Positions 16,262 to 26,083 are shown, counted from the first letter of the stretch. The stretch: 64,000 bases of DNA from Rheinheimera sediminis (GCF_004005375.1 NZ_RZUF01000010.1:80388-144387); one strand, 5' to 3'. Numbers and translations: made by a program. Notes: generated from the letters alone by a model not told the origin.

Positions 16262-18514
16262 ATGCTGCGTTGGTTTCTTCTGTTGGTTGCCCTGTTTTCT
16301 GTGAGTGCTCTGGCTGATATTCACATTCCTAAAACCACCGCCAGTATTAGTATTGATGGCGATTTATCTGACGCTGCCTGGGCGCAAGCCAATAAAGTAC
16401 AGATAACGATCAACAGCTGGCCCTCTGAAAACACCCCGGCTCCGGTAGCAACTGAAGTGTTGCTGATGGAAAACGGCGAGTATTTCTATCTGGCTTTTAA
16501 AGCCAAAGATCCTGATCCGTCTCAAATCCGCGCCTTTTTAAAAGACAGAGACAGTGTTTGGGATGATGATTTGGTTGGTATCAAAATTGATAGTTACAAT
16601 GATCAAAAACTGGCTTATCAGTTCTTTAGTAACCCTTTGGGTGTGCAGCAAGACTCTATTGAAAATGAAGTGACAGGCAGCGAAAGTGATGCATGGGACG
16701 GTATTTGGCAAAGCGTTGGCAAGCTTACCCCTGATGGCTATCAGGTGGAGATTGCTATCCCGCTGCGGATCTTAAACTTCAACGATAAGCTAGCTGTGCA
16801 GCAGTGGCGTATTGAACTGTTGCGGTTTTACCCAAGAGATATCAGGCACCGTTTATCCAGCAATAAAATAGAGCGGGCTAATCCCTGCTGGATCTGCCAA
16901 ATGCGCGTCGCCACAGGCTTTTCCGGCGTCAAACAAGGTAGCCATTTTAGTGTAGTGCCGTCTTTAGTCACTGGCGCAAGCCAGCAGCGGGATGTAACAG
17001 CAGATGCAAAAACAGCCTGGCAAACAGAGCCTAATACCGAAGCCAGTCTGGATTTAAAATGGGGTATTACACCGGATATTAACCTCAATGCGACCATCAA
17101 TCCTGACTTTTCTCAGGTCGAAGCCGATGTAGCGCAAGTGTCGATGAATGATACCTTCTCGTTATTTTTTGACGAAAAACGGGCTTTTTTCCTTGATAAC
17201 CAGGACTACTTCAGCTCACCGCTGGATTTAGTTTACACCCGTAATATTGGTGCACCTGATATTGGTGCTAAGTTGACGGGCAAACAACAGCAACACTCCT
17301 TTGCTTTTTTTGCCGCCAATGATGAAAAAACCACTTTTATCGTACCTGGCAATCTTGGTTCTGACGTCGCCGTATTGGACGAGGAAAGTACCAACGCCGT
17401 GCTTCGATATCGTTACGATCTAAATGCAGATGTATCTTTGGGCTGGATCAGCAGCTTGCGGCAGAGTGACAGCTATCACAATAACTTATCAGGTCTGGAT
17501 CTGAAGTATAAAATCACTGAGCAAGATGAGCTGGTACTGCAGTATTTATATTCTGACTCTGCTTATTCGGAGCCATTACGCCAACGCTTTGGTGAGTCCG
17601 AAGCTGGTTTGCGTTTAGCGGATGATTTATCAGCCCCGGCTTATTTTTTGATGTATGAACATGATGATGGTGCCTGGTTTTGGAATACCGAATATCTGGC
17701 GCTGGAAAAAGACTTTCGGGCTGATATGGGGTATATGCCACAAACCGACTTTACTAAGTTAGTGCAGGGTTTGGGCTATCAATGGTTTTCTGACAGCAGC
17801 TGGTGGAACAGGGCTATCTTAAGCGGCGACTGGGATATCAGTCATAACGCCAATAACGAGCTATTGGAAAAAGAAGCAGAGCTATTTTTAGAGTTATGGG
17901 GACCACAACAAAGTTTCTTCTCTTTTGGTCTGACCGACAGAGATAAAACAGGCCCACGCTTGAATAACAACTCCCTGGCTATTGATGGTAATACGCTGAT
18001 GTTTCATGAAAAGCGTTTTAGTACTTTTGCTGAATTCAGGCCTTTGCCAGCACTTTATGCCAATACGGAAATCGAGCTGGGTGATGCCATAGATTACCGC
18101 AATAACAGGCTGGGGGATTTACTGCAGGTATCGCCTGAAGTCAGCTGGAATGCCAGTACTCATTTGCATATTGAAGTGCGTCATACCTACAGATATTTAG
18201 AGGCCGATGGTGCTGAAGTTTTTACCGCCAATCTGACCGACCTGCGCTTTAGCTATCAGTTTTCTGTGCGCAGTATGTTACGCCTGACGCTGATCTACAG
18301 CGACATTGTGCAAAACCCGCTGAATAATCCGGGGCTTGAACAGCAGCTAGAACGTAGCTTGGGCAGTCAGTTACTGTATTCCTATAAGCTAAATCCACAG
18401 ACTTTGTTTTTTGCAGGCTACAGTGACAATGCGTATCAGGATGATGAACTAAATAGCCTTGAACGCGATCAACGTTCAGTCTTTATGAAATTTAGCTATG
18501 CCTGGTTGCTGTAA
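16262..18514 (+). CDS. Secreted CBM9-like / DUF5916 protein
   Basis: A 750-residue exported protein with a clear signal peptide (MLRWFLLLVALFSVSALA). An N-terminal domain of about 190 residues, beginning DIHIPKTTASISIDGDLSDAAW, resembles family 9 carbohydrate-binding domains. The remainder resembles DUF5916, with DINLNATINPDFSQVEAD and FFDEKRAFFLDNQDYF segments and many alternating amphipathic strands up to a C-terminal FMKFSYAWLL. The strand pattern suggests an outer-membrane barrel, an inference only. Such proteins are common in Alteromonadales, and their substrate is not established. AAGGA precedes the ATG. It lies 3.4 kb from the pectin locus but shares none of its operators, so a link with pectin is not supported. 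Confidence 0.75.
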   Translation: MLRWFLLLVALFSVSALADIHIPKTTASISIDGDLSDAAWAQANKVQITINSWPSENTPAPVATEVLLMENGEYFYLAFKAKDPDPSQIRAFLKDRDSVWDDDLVGIKIDSYNDQKLAYQFFSNPLGVQQDSIENEVTGSESDAWDGIWQSVGKLTPDGYQVEIAIPLRILNFNDKLAVQQWRIELLRFYPRDIRHRLSSNKIERANPCWICQMRVATGFSGVKQGSHFSVVPSLVTGASQQRDVTADAKTAWQTEPNTEASLDLKWGITPDINLNATINPDFSQVEADVAQVSMNDTFSLFFDEKRAFFLDNQDYFSSPLDLVYTRNIGAPDIGAKLTGKQQQHSFAFFAANDEKTTFIVPGNLGSDVAVLDEESTNAVLRYRYDLNADVSLGWISSLRQSDSYHNNLSGLDLKYKITEQDELVLQYLYSDSAYSEPLRQRFGESEAGLRLADDLSAPAYFLMYEHDDGAWFWNTEYLALEKDFRADMGYMPQTDFTKLVQGLGYQWFSDSSWWNRAILSGDWDISHNANNELLEKEAELFLELWGPQQSFFSFGLTDRDKTGPRLNNNSLAIDGNTLMFHEKRFSTFAEFRPLPALYANTEIELGDAIDYRNNRLGDLLQVSPEVSWNASTHLHIEVRHTYRYLEADGAEVFTANLTDLRFSYQFSVRSMLRLTLIYSDIVQNPLNNPGLEQQLERSLGSQLLYSYKLNPQTLFFAGYSDNAYQDDELNSLERDQRSVFMKFSYAWLL

Positions 18515-18542
18515 TAGCTGAGCAGAGTGTTAGGGACCTAAG

Positions 18543-18587
18543 CAGATTTCGCCGTGCTTGAACTACTGTAAAGCACAGCGAAATCTG
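18543..18587. terminator. Long hairpin between convergent genes
   Basis: CAGATTTCGC (18543-18552) pairs with GCGAAATCTG (18578-18587), and an inner GTGCTT/AAGCAC extends the stem. It sits between the convergent DUF5916 gene and srmB. There is no T-run, so termination efficiency is uncertain. Confidence 0.5.
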
Positions 18588-18605
18588 TAGTGTCAGAATG
18601 AAGAA

Positions 18606-19865
18606 TTAACCTTTGGCCCTTGCTGCTTTTTTCAGCGCCTTTTTCTTGGCTGCTGTTTTAGGTTTTTTCTGTTTAGTCGGCGCTTTGGCTTCTTTGTGTT
18701 TAGGGCGCATACCTTCAATAAAGCGACGCTTTAACGGCTGCTCTGTATAACGCTCTACTTTCCCTACTACGCCAATATCATGAGCTTCCACTAACGAAAT
18801 GGCAGTACCTTTTTTACCAGCGCGGCCGGTACGGCCAATACGGTGTACATAGACATCGGCAGTACGCGGCATATCGTAGTTAATTACATGAGTGATATCG
18901 TCGATATCCAGACCACGGGCTGCTATGTCGGTCGCCACCAGAATACGCACCTGGTTGTTACTGAAGCGGGCTAAAGCCAACTGACGTTTGTCCTGCGCCA
19001 TTTCGCCCTGCAACCAGCAGCATTTTAAACCTGCTGCTTCAAGCTGGCCTGTTAGGGTGGCTAAACGCTCACGGGTCTTCACAAAGACGATGACTTTGCT
19101 GACATCTTCTTGTTTCAGAATATGAATCAGCAGCGCTAGCTTATGTTCGGCATCGTCAGCTGCGTGCATCCACTGCAGAATTTTGGCTTTTTCACGACGT
19201 GGCGGCGTAGCTTCAACCAGCACTGGCTCACGTAAAGCGCGCTCTGAAAACTTGTTGACGCCATTACCATCCAAAGTAGCGGAAAACAGCATGGTCTGAC
19301 GACGACGTTTAGCTTCCAGAATAATGCGGTTCATTTCACCGACAAAACCCATATCCAGCATACGGTCGGCTTCGTCGAGGATCAGTACTTCCACTTCGTC
19401 GGCATGGAAACTTTCGTTATCCAGATACTCAATTAAACGACCTGGTGTCGCCACTAGAATATCGTTGTTTTTTTCTAAAGTTTCTTTATGGCTACCGTAG
19501 TTGATACCGCCAGTAATTACACCAGCGTGCAGGTCGGTCAGCATAATCAGCTGTTGCACCTGTTCAAAAATCTGATAGGCCAGCTCACGGGTCGGCGTCA
19601 TGATCAAGACACGGGCAAAACCCGGGTCACGGCGCGGAAAATCCAGCAGGTACTGAATAGCTGGCAATAAAAACGCTAGTGTTTTGCCTGTGCCCGTAGG
19701 CGCACTGGCCAGTATGTCGCGGCCTTCCAAAGCCACAGGAATAGCCAGTTTCTGAATGCTGGTCGCTTCTTTAAAACCAGCTTTACTCAGGGTTTTTTCT
19801 AAGCTTTCATCCAGTTGAAACTCAGCAAAGGTCATTTTTTCCTGTGCAGTGTTAATTTCGCTCAC
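18606..19865 (-). CDS. srmB: DEAD-box RNA helicase SrmB
   Basis: A 419-residue ATP-dependent RNA helicase that in E. coli acts in assembly of the 50S ribosomal subunit. It shows the Q-motif region, Walker A SAPTGTGKT, PTRELA, DEAD, SAT, VFVKTRER, ATDIAARG and HRIGRTGRAG in order. A lysine-rich basic tail (the last 35 residues or so) fits RNA binding. Assignment to SrmB rather than another DEAD paralogue rests on the N-terminal FxEFQLDESLEKTL segment and LLDFPRRDPG, and on the divergent trmN6 gene next to it, the same neighbourhood as in E. coli. Confidence 0.93.
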   Translation of the reverse strand: MSEINTAQEKMTFAEFQLDESLEKTLSKAGFKEATSIQKLAIPVALEGRDILASAPTGTGKTLAFLLPAIQYLLDFPRRDPGFARVLIMTPTRELAYQIFEQVQQLIMLTDLHAGVITGGINYGSHKETLEKNNDILVATPGRLIEYLDNESFHADEVEVLILDEADRMLDMGFVGEMNRIILEAKRRRQTMLFSATLDGNGVNKFSERALREPVLVEATPPRREKAKILQWMHAADDAEHKLALLIHILKQEDVSKVIVFVKTRERLATLTGQLEAAGLKCCWLQGEMAQDKRQLALARFSNNQVRILVATDIAARGLDIDDITHVINYDMPRTADVYVHRIGRTGRAGKKGTAISLVEAHDIGVVGKVERYTEQPLKRRFIEGMRPKHKEAKAPTKQKKPKTAAKKKALKKAARAKG

Positions 19866-19974
19866 GCTGTTAGTACCTTCTATTAGATCACATTAAATAA
19901 GATGATGTTCTGTACTGACACACAAAACAGCTTCTTATACACTGCCACTCTTTTGACCTTAGTAAGTAAGGACA

Positions 19975-20706
19975 GTGGTGAGCGGCTTTCGGTGTAAAGA
20001 GTTTTTTGTTGGCCACGACCGCTGTGCGATGAAAGTCGGCACGGACGCCTTCCTGTTGGGCGCCTGGGCAACTTTACCCAAGGCTGGCACAGCACTGGAT
20101 ATAGGCGCAGGCAGTGGCATTTTGTCTCTGATGCTGGCGCAGCGAATGCAAAAATCAGGGCTGAACCCATTGGTATATGCAGTCGAGCTGGACCAGGATG
20201 CGGCCTTACAGGCACAGGATAATGTAGCGGCCAGTCGTTGGGCAGCACAAATCCACGTCATTCAGGCCGATATTCTAACCTATGCAGCGACGGATAACCA
20301 ACCAGAGCATGGATTTGAGCTGATTATCAGCAATCCACCTTATTTTCAGCAGAGTTTAGCCGCTTCAGATCCGAAGCGGCACCAGGCCCGCCATACCGAT
20401 AGCTTGGCTTTTACTGATTTGGCCTTTGTTGCCAAAAAGCTTGCTACAGCTGATGCACATTTTTGTTTAGTGTTGCCTGCTGAAGCAGATTTTATCTCTG
20501 TAGCAGAACAGGCAGGCTGGGCTTTGCAACGACGTTGTTTGGTGAGAACTACAGCAGATAAAAAGGCTAAATTGCAGCTGCTTGAATTTAGTACCAGTGC
20601 CGTATCCTGCCAGGTTGAGCAGACAGAACTCTTGATCCAGCAAAGCCCGGGCCATTACAGTGAAGCTTACCAGACTTTGCTGGCAGATTTTTACCTGAGG
20701 TTTTAA
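19975..20706 (+). CDS. trmN6: tRNA1(Val) A37 N6-methyltransferase
   Basis: A 243-residue SAM-dependent methyltransferase (YfiC/TrmN6) that makes m6A37 in tRNA-Val. The N-terminal KEFFVGHDRCAMKVGTDAFLLGAW is family-specific. Motif I is DIGAGSGILSLMLA, and the catalytic NPPY motif is in IISNPPYF. Two GTG codons are possible starts, at 19975 and 19978. AAGGA at 19967-19971 favours the second slightly, with a one-codon difference. The gene is divergent from srmB (109 bases between) and runs into the YcaQ-like gene with a 3-base gap. Confidence 0.92.
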   Translation: MVSGFRCKEFFVGHDRCAMKVGTDAFLLGAWATLPKAGTALDIGAGSGILSLMLAQRMQKSGLNPLVYAVELDQDAALQAQDNVAASRWAAQIHVIQADILTYAATDNQPEHGFELIISNPPYFQQSLAASDPKRHQARHTDSLAFTDLAFVAKKLATADAHFCLVLPAEADFISVAEQAGWALQRRCLVRTTADKKAKLQLLEFSTSAVSCQVEQTELLIQQSPGHYSEAYQTLLADFYLRF

Positions 20707-20709
20707 GCC

Positions 20710-21897
20710 ATGTCCGCTGCTTGTCCTTTTAGCCCCAAAGAGTTGCGTCAGTGGCTATTGCAACAGCAAGGCTTGCTCAAGCCAGCCCAGGGAAAATCTG
20801 CTGTAGCTGAGGTGTTACAGCAAATTAGTTATGTACAGCTTGATTCGATCTACGTAGTGGAACGAGCCCACCATCATGTGCTCTACAACAGAGTGAAAAA
20901 CTATCAGCCGTCCATGTTGGATAAAGCGCTGGAGCAAAAACAAAGTTTTGAATACTGGTCACATGCCGCGGCATTTTTACCCGCCGAAGATTATCGCTTT
21001 AGTTTGCAGCGTAAGCTGTTGCTGCAAAACGGCAACAACCACTGGTTTAACCCCGAGCAACAACTGATGAACGAAGTACTGGCGCGGGTGGCAGCCGAAG
21101 GGCCACTGAAAGCCAGTGACTTTGTCACTGATTCAATCAAGTCAGGCCAAAAAAATGGGGCCTGGTGGGACTGGCAACCGGCCAAGCAGGCACTGGAGCA
21201 GTTGTTTATGCAAGGCAAGCTAATGGTGGCCAAAAGAGATAAATTCCAGAAGGTCTATGATCTGGCAGAACGGGTTTGGCCTGATCATGGCGCGCAGGTG
21301 CCGCCTACAGAGGCCGAGTTTGCCGATTATTTAATAGATAGTTGTCTACGAAGTCAGGCTGTGGCCACAGTACAGCAGATAGGTTATTTGCGGAAAAATA
21401 TGCAAGCCGTTCTGAAGAGCCAATTACAACAGCAACTGGAGCAGGGCAGGCTGCAGAGTTTTATGTTGAATGGGAAAGTCTGGTATTACAGGCCCCAGTT
21501 AGTGCTTACTGACAAATTAGCCGCAAAAGTGCCGAATAAAGTCTGGTTGCTGTCGCCTTTTGATAACTTAGTGATCCAGCGTGACCGATTAAAGCAGCTG
21601 TTTAACTTTGATTACCAGATTGAAGTTTATGTACCAGCGGCCAAGCGCCAGATTGGCTATTACAGCTTGCCCATCTTGTATAAAGACCTGTTTATCGGCC
21701 AGGTGGATGTCAAAGCTGACAGAGCCAGCAAAACCTTATTGCTGCAGCATTTAGTGCTGGATGAGCAGATAAAACTGACGGACGCATTAAAAGCGGCTTT
21801 GACCAAAGCTGTAGTTGGCTATGCCCGTTTTAATAGCTGCGAAAGCTGGCAACTGGTAAAAACCAGTGCCAGAAACCGTGACTGGTTTATGTGTTAA
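20710..21897 (+). CDS. YcaQ-like winged-helix DNA glycosylase
   Basis: A 395-residue member of the AlkX/YcaQ winged-helix family (Pfam HTH_42). In characterised members a Q-x-D motif drives removal of alkylated bases and unhooking of interstrand crosslinks. Here the motif reads VQLDSI (about residues 35-40), matching E. coli LLQIDTI. Other conserved segments are EYWSHAAAFLP, VYDLAERVWPD and SPFDNLVIQRDRLKQLFNFDY. It follows trmN6 after 3 bases, so they are probably co-transcribed. Its last four bases overlap the convergent pectinesterase gene, leaving no room for a terminator and marking the edge of the pectin locus. Confidence 0.85.
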   Translation: MSAACPFSPKELRQWLLQQQGLLKPAQGKSAVAEVLQQISYVQLDSIYVVERAHHHVLYNRVKNYQPSMLDKALEQKQSFEYWSHAAAFLPAEDYRFSLQRKLLLQNGNNHWFNPEQQLMNEVLARVAAEGPLKASDFVTDSIKSGQKNGAWWDWQPAKQALEQLFMQGKLMVAKRDKFQKVYDLAERVWPDHGAQVPPTEAEFADYLIDSCLRSQAVATVQQIGYLRKNMQAVLKSQLQQQLEQGRLQSFMLNGKVWYYRPQLVLTDKLAAKVPNKVWLLSPFDNLVIQRDRLKQLFNFDYQIEVYVPAAKRQIGYYSLPILYKDLFIGQVDVKADRASKTLLLQHLVLDEQIKLTDALKAALTKAVVGYARFNSCESWQLVKTSARNRDWFMC

Positions 21898-23588
21898 AGC
21901 TTAGTTCGGTAAACATAGGTCGCTAGCGGATGCTGTTGTCTCTGAAGCTCAAGTACAAATAGCTGAGCAACTCTCGAAGCCCCTTGCACCGACAAATGGG
22001 TGTTATCGGTTTTTCCATCAGGAAACTTCTGATACAAGCCAGCAGGCACCTGAATAAAATACGGCTGACTGCCAGCAGGGCCTAAGTCTTGCCATAAATC
22101 ACAGCTTTGCTGCTGCAAATCAAAGAAGTCGATCTGAGCTAATTCGGCTTGCTGTTTGGCCTGAGCTGCATAAGCGGCTAAATCCCGCTCTAAAGTGTTA
22201 CCTTTAAAATTCCGTCTGCAGATAGAACTAGCAAGTAGTGGAATTGCAGCTTTGGCTTTGACCTCGCGGATAAACTGCTGCAGCAGCTCCGGGTAACGCG
22301 TATTCACTTCAGCGTATCGTTTCGGGTCGTCTTGCTTTTGATCGTTATGACCAAATTGGATCAGCACATAATCACCAGCTTGTAATTCATCGAGCAGCAT
22401 TTGCCAGCGGCCTTCGTTTAAAAAGCGTAAGGTGCTGCGGCCATTGGCTGCTAAGTTAATCACTTGCAATTGTGGCAACAGAAAGTCAGGCAGTAACTGG
22501 CCCCAACCGCGCTCCGGATAGGCCAGATTGGTTTTATCCGACATAGTGGAATCGCCCACCAGATAGAGTCTGGCTGGCGGAGTATGGGTTTTGGCTTTTA
22601 ACCAGCTGCGGATTGTTTTTAACAGCTGTTCTGGTTGCCACTGGCCCTGATAAACCCAATCAGCGCTTATGCCTGGAGTACCTTTGGGCCAATTGTTTTG
22701 CAACCAGCCGTAATTGGCACCGCTGGAACCGTCAAAGTAGCTGCGTTCACCCCATAAGTTAGCTCTGTCGCGGCTGGGTTCATCCGGATAGGTTTTGCGG
22801 AATATCGGCTGGTCTGCCATCAGGGGGGAGTAGTTATTATTCTTTAGGTAAAACTGAGCATCATAATGACGGCGGCCGAGTAAAAACCCCTGAATACCAG
22901 AGAAACCAGAGTCTGTGACCACTAACTTCGCATTTTTGTCCAGTTCGCCATCATGCCAGAGTGACGCTGATGTGGCCTGGCTATAAAACTGACTCTGGGT
23001 GATCCAGGCTGTGCCGCGTGGACAGACATAATCGACATGGCCTTCAAAGTAACAGTTGCTATGGTAATACAGGCCTTGCTTGTGCCACAGGCTCAAGCTG
23101 TCGGCGCCACCTGCAATGACACGACATTGGTCGGTGATAATGCGACTGGCCTGCTCAAAACCCCGAATAGCAAACTGATGGTCATGATCGCCATGCAAAG
23201 CGCCGTAGCTGTTAAATACGGTTAAATCTAACAGCACTATATCTGAGGCTTTGATATTCACCACAGCAGAACCCCAGTCATCCGGTTGCTGTTTTAAATG
23301 GTTTTTACGAAGTTCGGCGAATTCAATAGTGGTACTGGCTTTGCCGCTACCCGCCAGCACTACTTTGTCGCGTGTCAGATAGAGTTTTTCTTTATAAATA
23401 CCTGGGCCAATTTCAATTAAGGCCCATTGCTTGGTGGCGGGTAAAGCATCCAGCGCCTGCTGCACAGAGCGAAAAGGCGCTGAGCCATCTAAAGCAACCT
23501 GCAAGCGCAGTGGTTGCTCACTGGCATGCAGGTTCAGGCATAAAACGCTGAGCGCCAGTGCGCTCAGCAGTTTGAATAGAGCTGTCAT
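21894..23588 (-). CDS. Pectinesterase (CE8) - acetylesterase (CE12) fusion
   Basis: A 564-residue exported two-domain esterase with a signal peptide of about 22 residues. Residues 30-325 resemble CE8 pectin methylesterase: GIYKE, the substrate Gln138 (HQFAI), Asp163, Asp186 (DYVCP) and Arg239 (LGRRH) align with QAVAL, QDT, DFIFG and LGRPW. The Gln of QDT is Ala162, and the FG of DFIFG is CP, so activity could be altered. Residues 340-564 are an SGNH esterase of the rhamnogalacturonan acetylesterase type: GDST (Ser347), AANGRS, FGHND (Asn415), and Asp528/His531 in DNTHLS. Together they would remove methyl and acetyl groups from pectin. It lies 4 bases after the DUF4861-GH105 gene. Confidence 0.85.
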   Translation of the reverse strand: MTALFKLLSALALSVLCLNLHASEQPLRLQVALDGSAPFRSVQQALDALPATKQWALIEIGPGIYKEKLYLTRDKVVLAGSGKASTTIEFAELRKNHLKQQPDDWGSAVVNIKASDIVLLDLTVFNSYGALHGDHDHQFAIRGFEQASRIITDQCRVIAGGADSLSLWHKQGLYYHSNCYFEGHVDYVCPRGTAWITQSQFYSQATSASLWHDGELDKNAKLVVTDSGFSGIQGFLLGRRHYDAQFYLKNNNYSPLMADQPIFRKTYPDEPSRDRANLWGERSYFDGSSGANYGWLQNNWPKGTPGISADWVYQGQWQPEQLLKTIRSWLKAKTHTPPARLYLVGDSTMSDKTNLAYPERGWGQLLPDFLLPQLQVINLAANGRSTLRFLNEGRWQMLLDELQAGDYVLIQFGHNDQKQDDPKRYAEVNTRYPELLQQFIREVKAKAAIPLLASSICRRNFKGNTLERDLAAYAAQAKQQAELAQIDFFDLQQQSCDLWQDLGPAGSQPYFIQVPAGLYQKFPDGKTDNTHLSVQGASRVAQLFVLELQRQQHPLATYVYRTKL

Positions 23589-23592
23589 AGCT

Positions 23593-26061
23593 TTAGTCTT
23601 TTAATAGCTGAGACATTTGCACACCAGCCATAATAAAAGGCCCTGTGCCCTTGCTGTCGTTGCGGTAGATAGGTTCACTCATGTAATAGTGATAGCTGCC
23701 ATCACGGCCAGCACCTAAACCTGCAACTTGTACCATGTTGGTCAGGCTGACACTGCCATCCGGATGCACCAGCACAAATTCATTGAGCAGGCCTTGCCAG
23801 GCTTTTTTACTAATATCCAGATACTGCTCTTTCGGTAAATAGCCTTTATTGATGGCTTTGGCATAAAAATACACGAACATGCTGCTGCCGCTCGACTCCA
23901 GATAGTTACCACGTTCACCGGCTTTATCCATAATATGGTACCAAACGCCTGTTTCAGCATCCTGAAACCTTGCTAAATCAGCGGCCAGCTCAGTCACCAT
24001 AGTCAGCAACGGCTGACGTAATTCGGTGTTATCCGCTGGTATATAATCCAGCACGTCCACCAGCGCCATACTCAGCCAACCCACAGCTCGGCCCCAGAAG
24101 TAAGCGGAACGACCTGTTTCTTTATCGGCCCAGTCCATTTGTTTGGATTCATCCCAGGCATGGAAATACAGGCCGGTTTTGTCGTCACGCAACTGCTCAC
24201 GGGTGACTTCAAACTCGTGCACCACCTGCTCCAAGCTGGCGCCTTGTTCAAACAGACTGCTGTAATAGGCCAAAAACGGCATGCCCATATAAACTCCATC
24301 TAACCACAACTGATGCGGGTAAATTTTTTTATGCCAGAAAGCGCCATTTGAGGTTTTGGGGTGATGTTTTAATTGTTCGCGCAAGGCTTGAACAGCCAGT
24401 TGGTATTTAGGCTCTTTGGTTTGTTCAAATACGCGCAGTAGTACGTTGCCACTATTGATGCTATCGATATTGAATTTGCTGGCGTTATAGCTGTGAATGC
24501 TGCCGTCTTCGGTGACAAAGGTATCTGCCATTTTACTGACAACGGCCTGATAGGCCGGATCTGCGGCGTATTTATTTAAATCATCAAAAGCCTGCACCAA
24601 TAAGCCTGTGGTGTATTCAAAGCTGACAGGTCGGTCACGCTCGGTATCCCACCCCCCCCAATAGTATTGGCCTGCCTGACGATTTAGATCGGAGTTGGCT
24701 AATTGTCGGGTCCAGTATAAAGCCCGTTCGCTGGTCAGAGGCTGATTGACTTGTGTGTTGGTGAATTCTGTTTTTAATCTTAAGCGTGGGGTTAAAGTTA
24801 AACGTTCCACTTCCTGCTGCAAATATTCTACAAACTGCTGTTCGTTGCTGATGCCATTCAGTTCATGTTGCCAGGCACCTAACAGGTAGTAGTCCAGATA
24901 CTGGCCTGACACACTCATTACGGCCACGTGGTTATGTTCGTCTGTGGTTAACTCTTTGAGCTTGCCGCGTTTAAATAAAATCGCCATGCCCAAATTGGCG
25001 CCATCCAGACTTTGTTTGCCATAAGTAGCGAGGTAAGTATAGGTATGGCCACTACTTTCCAGCGTGCCTGTTAACAACTTAGTATCTGGAAGTTTTACTA
25101 TGCCAAGCGCCAGATTATCCAGTGGCTGGCTTAAAGTCAGGCGATTTTGCAGCAAACGGCTGCCCGCTGTCATCGACAAATGTGCTCTGATATCCAGAGT
25201 TTTCCCGGCAATTTGCCAGTTTTTATAGTCTATGGTTAAAGCTGAATACAAAGGCCCATTTTCGATAATATTAACAGTATGACCGTCTAACTTGGAGACT
25301 CGCTCTACTTGACTGCCGTCCCAATAGCCAAAACCACCGGCACCCACAGCTTTACCAACTTTAAGCACGTCCATGCCCCAGTCCGCTGGTTCGTGGTAAG
25401 ACTGGTAACCGTCTACCCCTATTTGATCTAATACTGGTTTACCTGTTTTATTGCCAAAAATATCAAAGCCATTACGCCAGTCGAGATAAATTCGGTACGC
25501 TACTTTATCGGATTCAATACCGGGGCCTTCGTAACGAATAAATTCACTGTGATCTGTGTACTGAGGTGGAGGTGTCAGACTACTGACATTCTCAAAATGA
25601 CCACCCACATATTTTTTCTCTTGCCACTGTCCGCCGGTTTTTTGCGAAATTTCGGCTTGCGTTTGTTTCGGCAGCTCTGTGGCTGTGCCTGCCGTGATCT
25701 GCAGTGCTAAGGTTTCACCTGCATTCAGAGTAGGGCTGATGAGTAAGGTATCTTTTTGACCATCGGCATTAAGGTCAATCCACTGTGATGGCGTTTGGCC
25801 TTTTGGACCTGTGGCAATAAAAGCTGAATTCTGTACCGAGCTTTCGGTTAAACCTAAATCTGCAGCAGAAACATAGATGGCCTCTTGCACTCTGGCGAAA
25901 TCAGAAGGGTTATGAATGCTTAAGCTGGCGACAGCTGTGGTGGTGGCTGGCTGAGCAAGCACTGCCTGTTGTTCCGGTGCTGGTGCTGGTTGGCCACAGG
26001 CGGCTAAAAAACTTAAGCTGAGGCTGGAGAGCAGCAGTGGGTTTTTAAAGATCGAAGTCAC
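23593..26061 (-). CDS. DUF4861 - GH105 lipoprotein (unsaturated uronyl hydrolase)
   Basis: An 822-residue putative lipoprotein: the signal ends in LSFLAAC, a lipobox giving an anchored Cys. After a linker, residues of about 160-420 match DUF4861 (DWRNGFDIFGNKTG, YHEPADWGMDVLKVG). Residues of about 440-822 match GH105 unsaturated rhamnogalacturonyl hydrolases (YYWGGWDTERDRP, FWHKKIYPHQLWLDGVYMG, ETGRSAYFWGRAVGWLSMAL). GH105 enzymes strip the unsaturated uronic acid left by pectin lyases, feeding KduI/KduD. The frame stays open to 26112, but that start overlaps the terminator after the TonB receptor. The GTG at 26061 (MTSIFKNPLLL) gives a normal-length lipoprotein signal and is preferred. Confidence 0.82.
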   Translation of the reverse strand: MTSIFKNPLLLSSLSLSFLAACGQPAPAPEQQAVLAQPATTTAVASLSIHNPSDFARVQEAIYVSAADLGLTESSVQNSAFIATGPKGQTPSQWIDLNADGQKDTLLISPTLNAGETLALQITAGTATELPKQTQAEISQKTGGQWQEKKYVGGHFENVSSLTPPPQYTDHSEFIRYEGPGIESDKVAYRIYLDWRNGFDIFGNKTGKPVLDQIGVDGYQSYHEPADWGMDVLKVGKAVGAGGFGYWDGSQVERVSKLDGHTVNIIENGPLYSALTIDYKNWQIAGKTLDIRAHLSMTAGSRLLQNRLTLSQPLDNLALGIVKLPDTKLLTGTLESSGHTYTYLATYGKQSLDGANLGMAILFKRGKLKELTTDEHNHVAVMSVSGQYLDYYLLGAWQHELNGISNEQQFVEYLQQEVERLTLTPRLRLKTEFTNTQVNQPLTSERALYWTRQLANSDLNRQAGQYYWGGWDTERDRPVSFEYTTGLLVQAFDDLNKYAADPAYQAVVSKMADTFVTEDGSIHSYNASKFNIDSINSGNVLLRVFEQTKEPKYQLAVQALREQLKHHPKTSNGAFWHKKIYPHQLWLDGVYMGMPFLAYYSSLFEQGASLEQVVHEFEVTREQLRDDKTGLYFHAWDESKQMDWADKETGRSAYFWGRAVGWLSMALVDVLDYIPADNTELRQPLLTMVTELAADLARFQDAETGVWYHIMDKAGERGNYLESSGSSMFVYFYAKAINKGYLPKEQYLDISKKAWQGLLNEFVLVHPDGSVSLTNMVQVAGLGAGRDGSYHYYMSEPIYRNDSKGTGPFIMAGVQMSQLLKD

Positions 26062-26083
26062 GGCTAATACCTGTTGAAAAAGT

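Noticed and set aside
16262..18514. The CBM9/DUF5916 protein as part of the pectin locus
   Set aside because: Four unrelated housekeeping genes lie between, and no copy of the shared operator precedes it.
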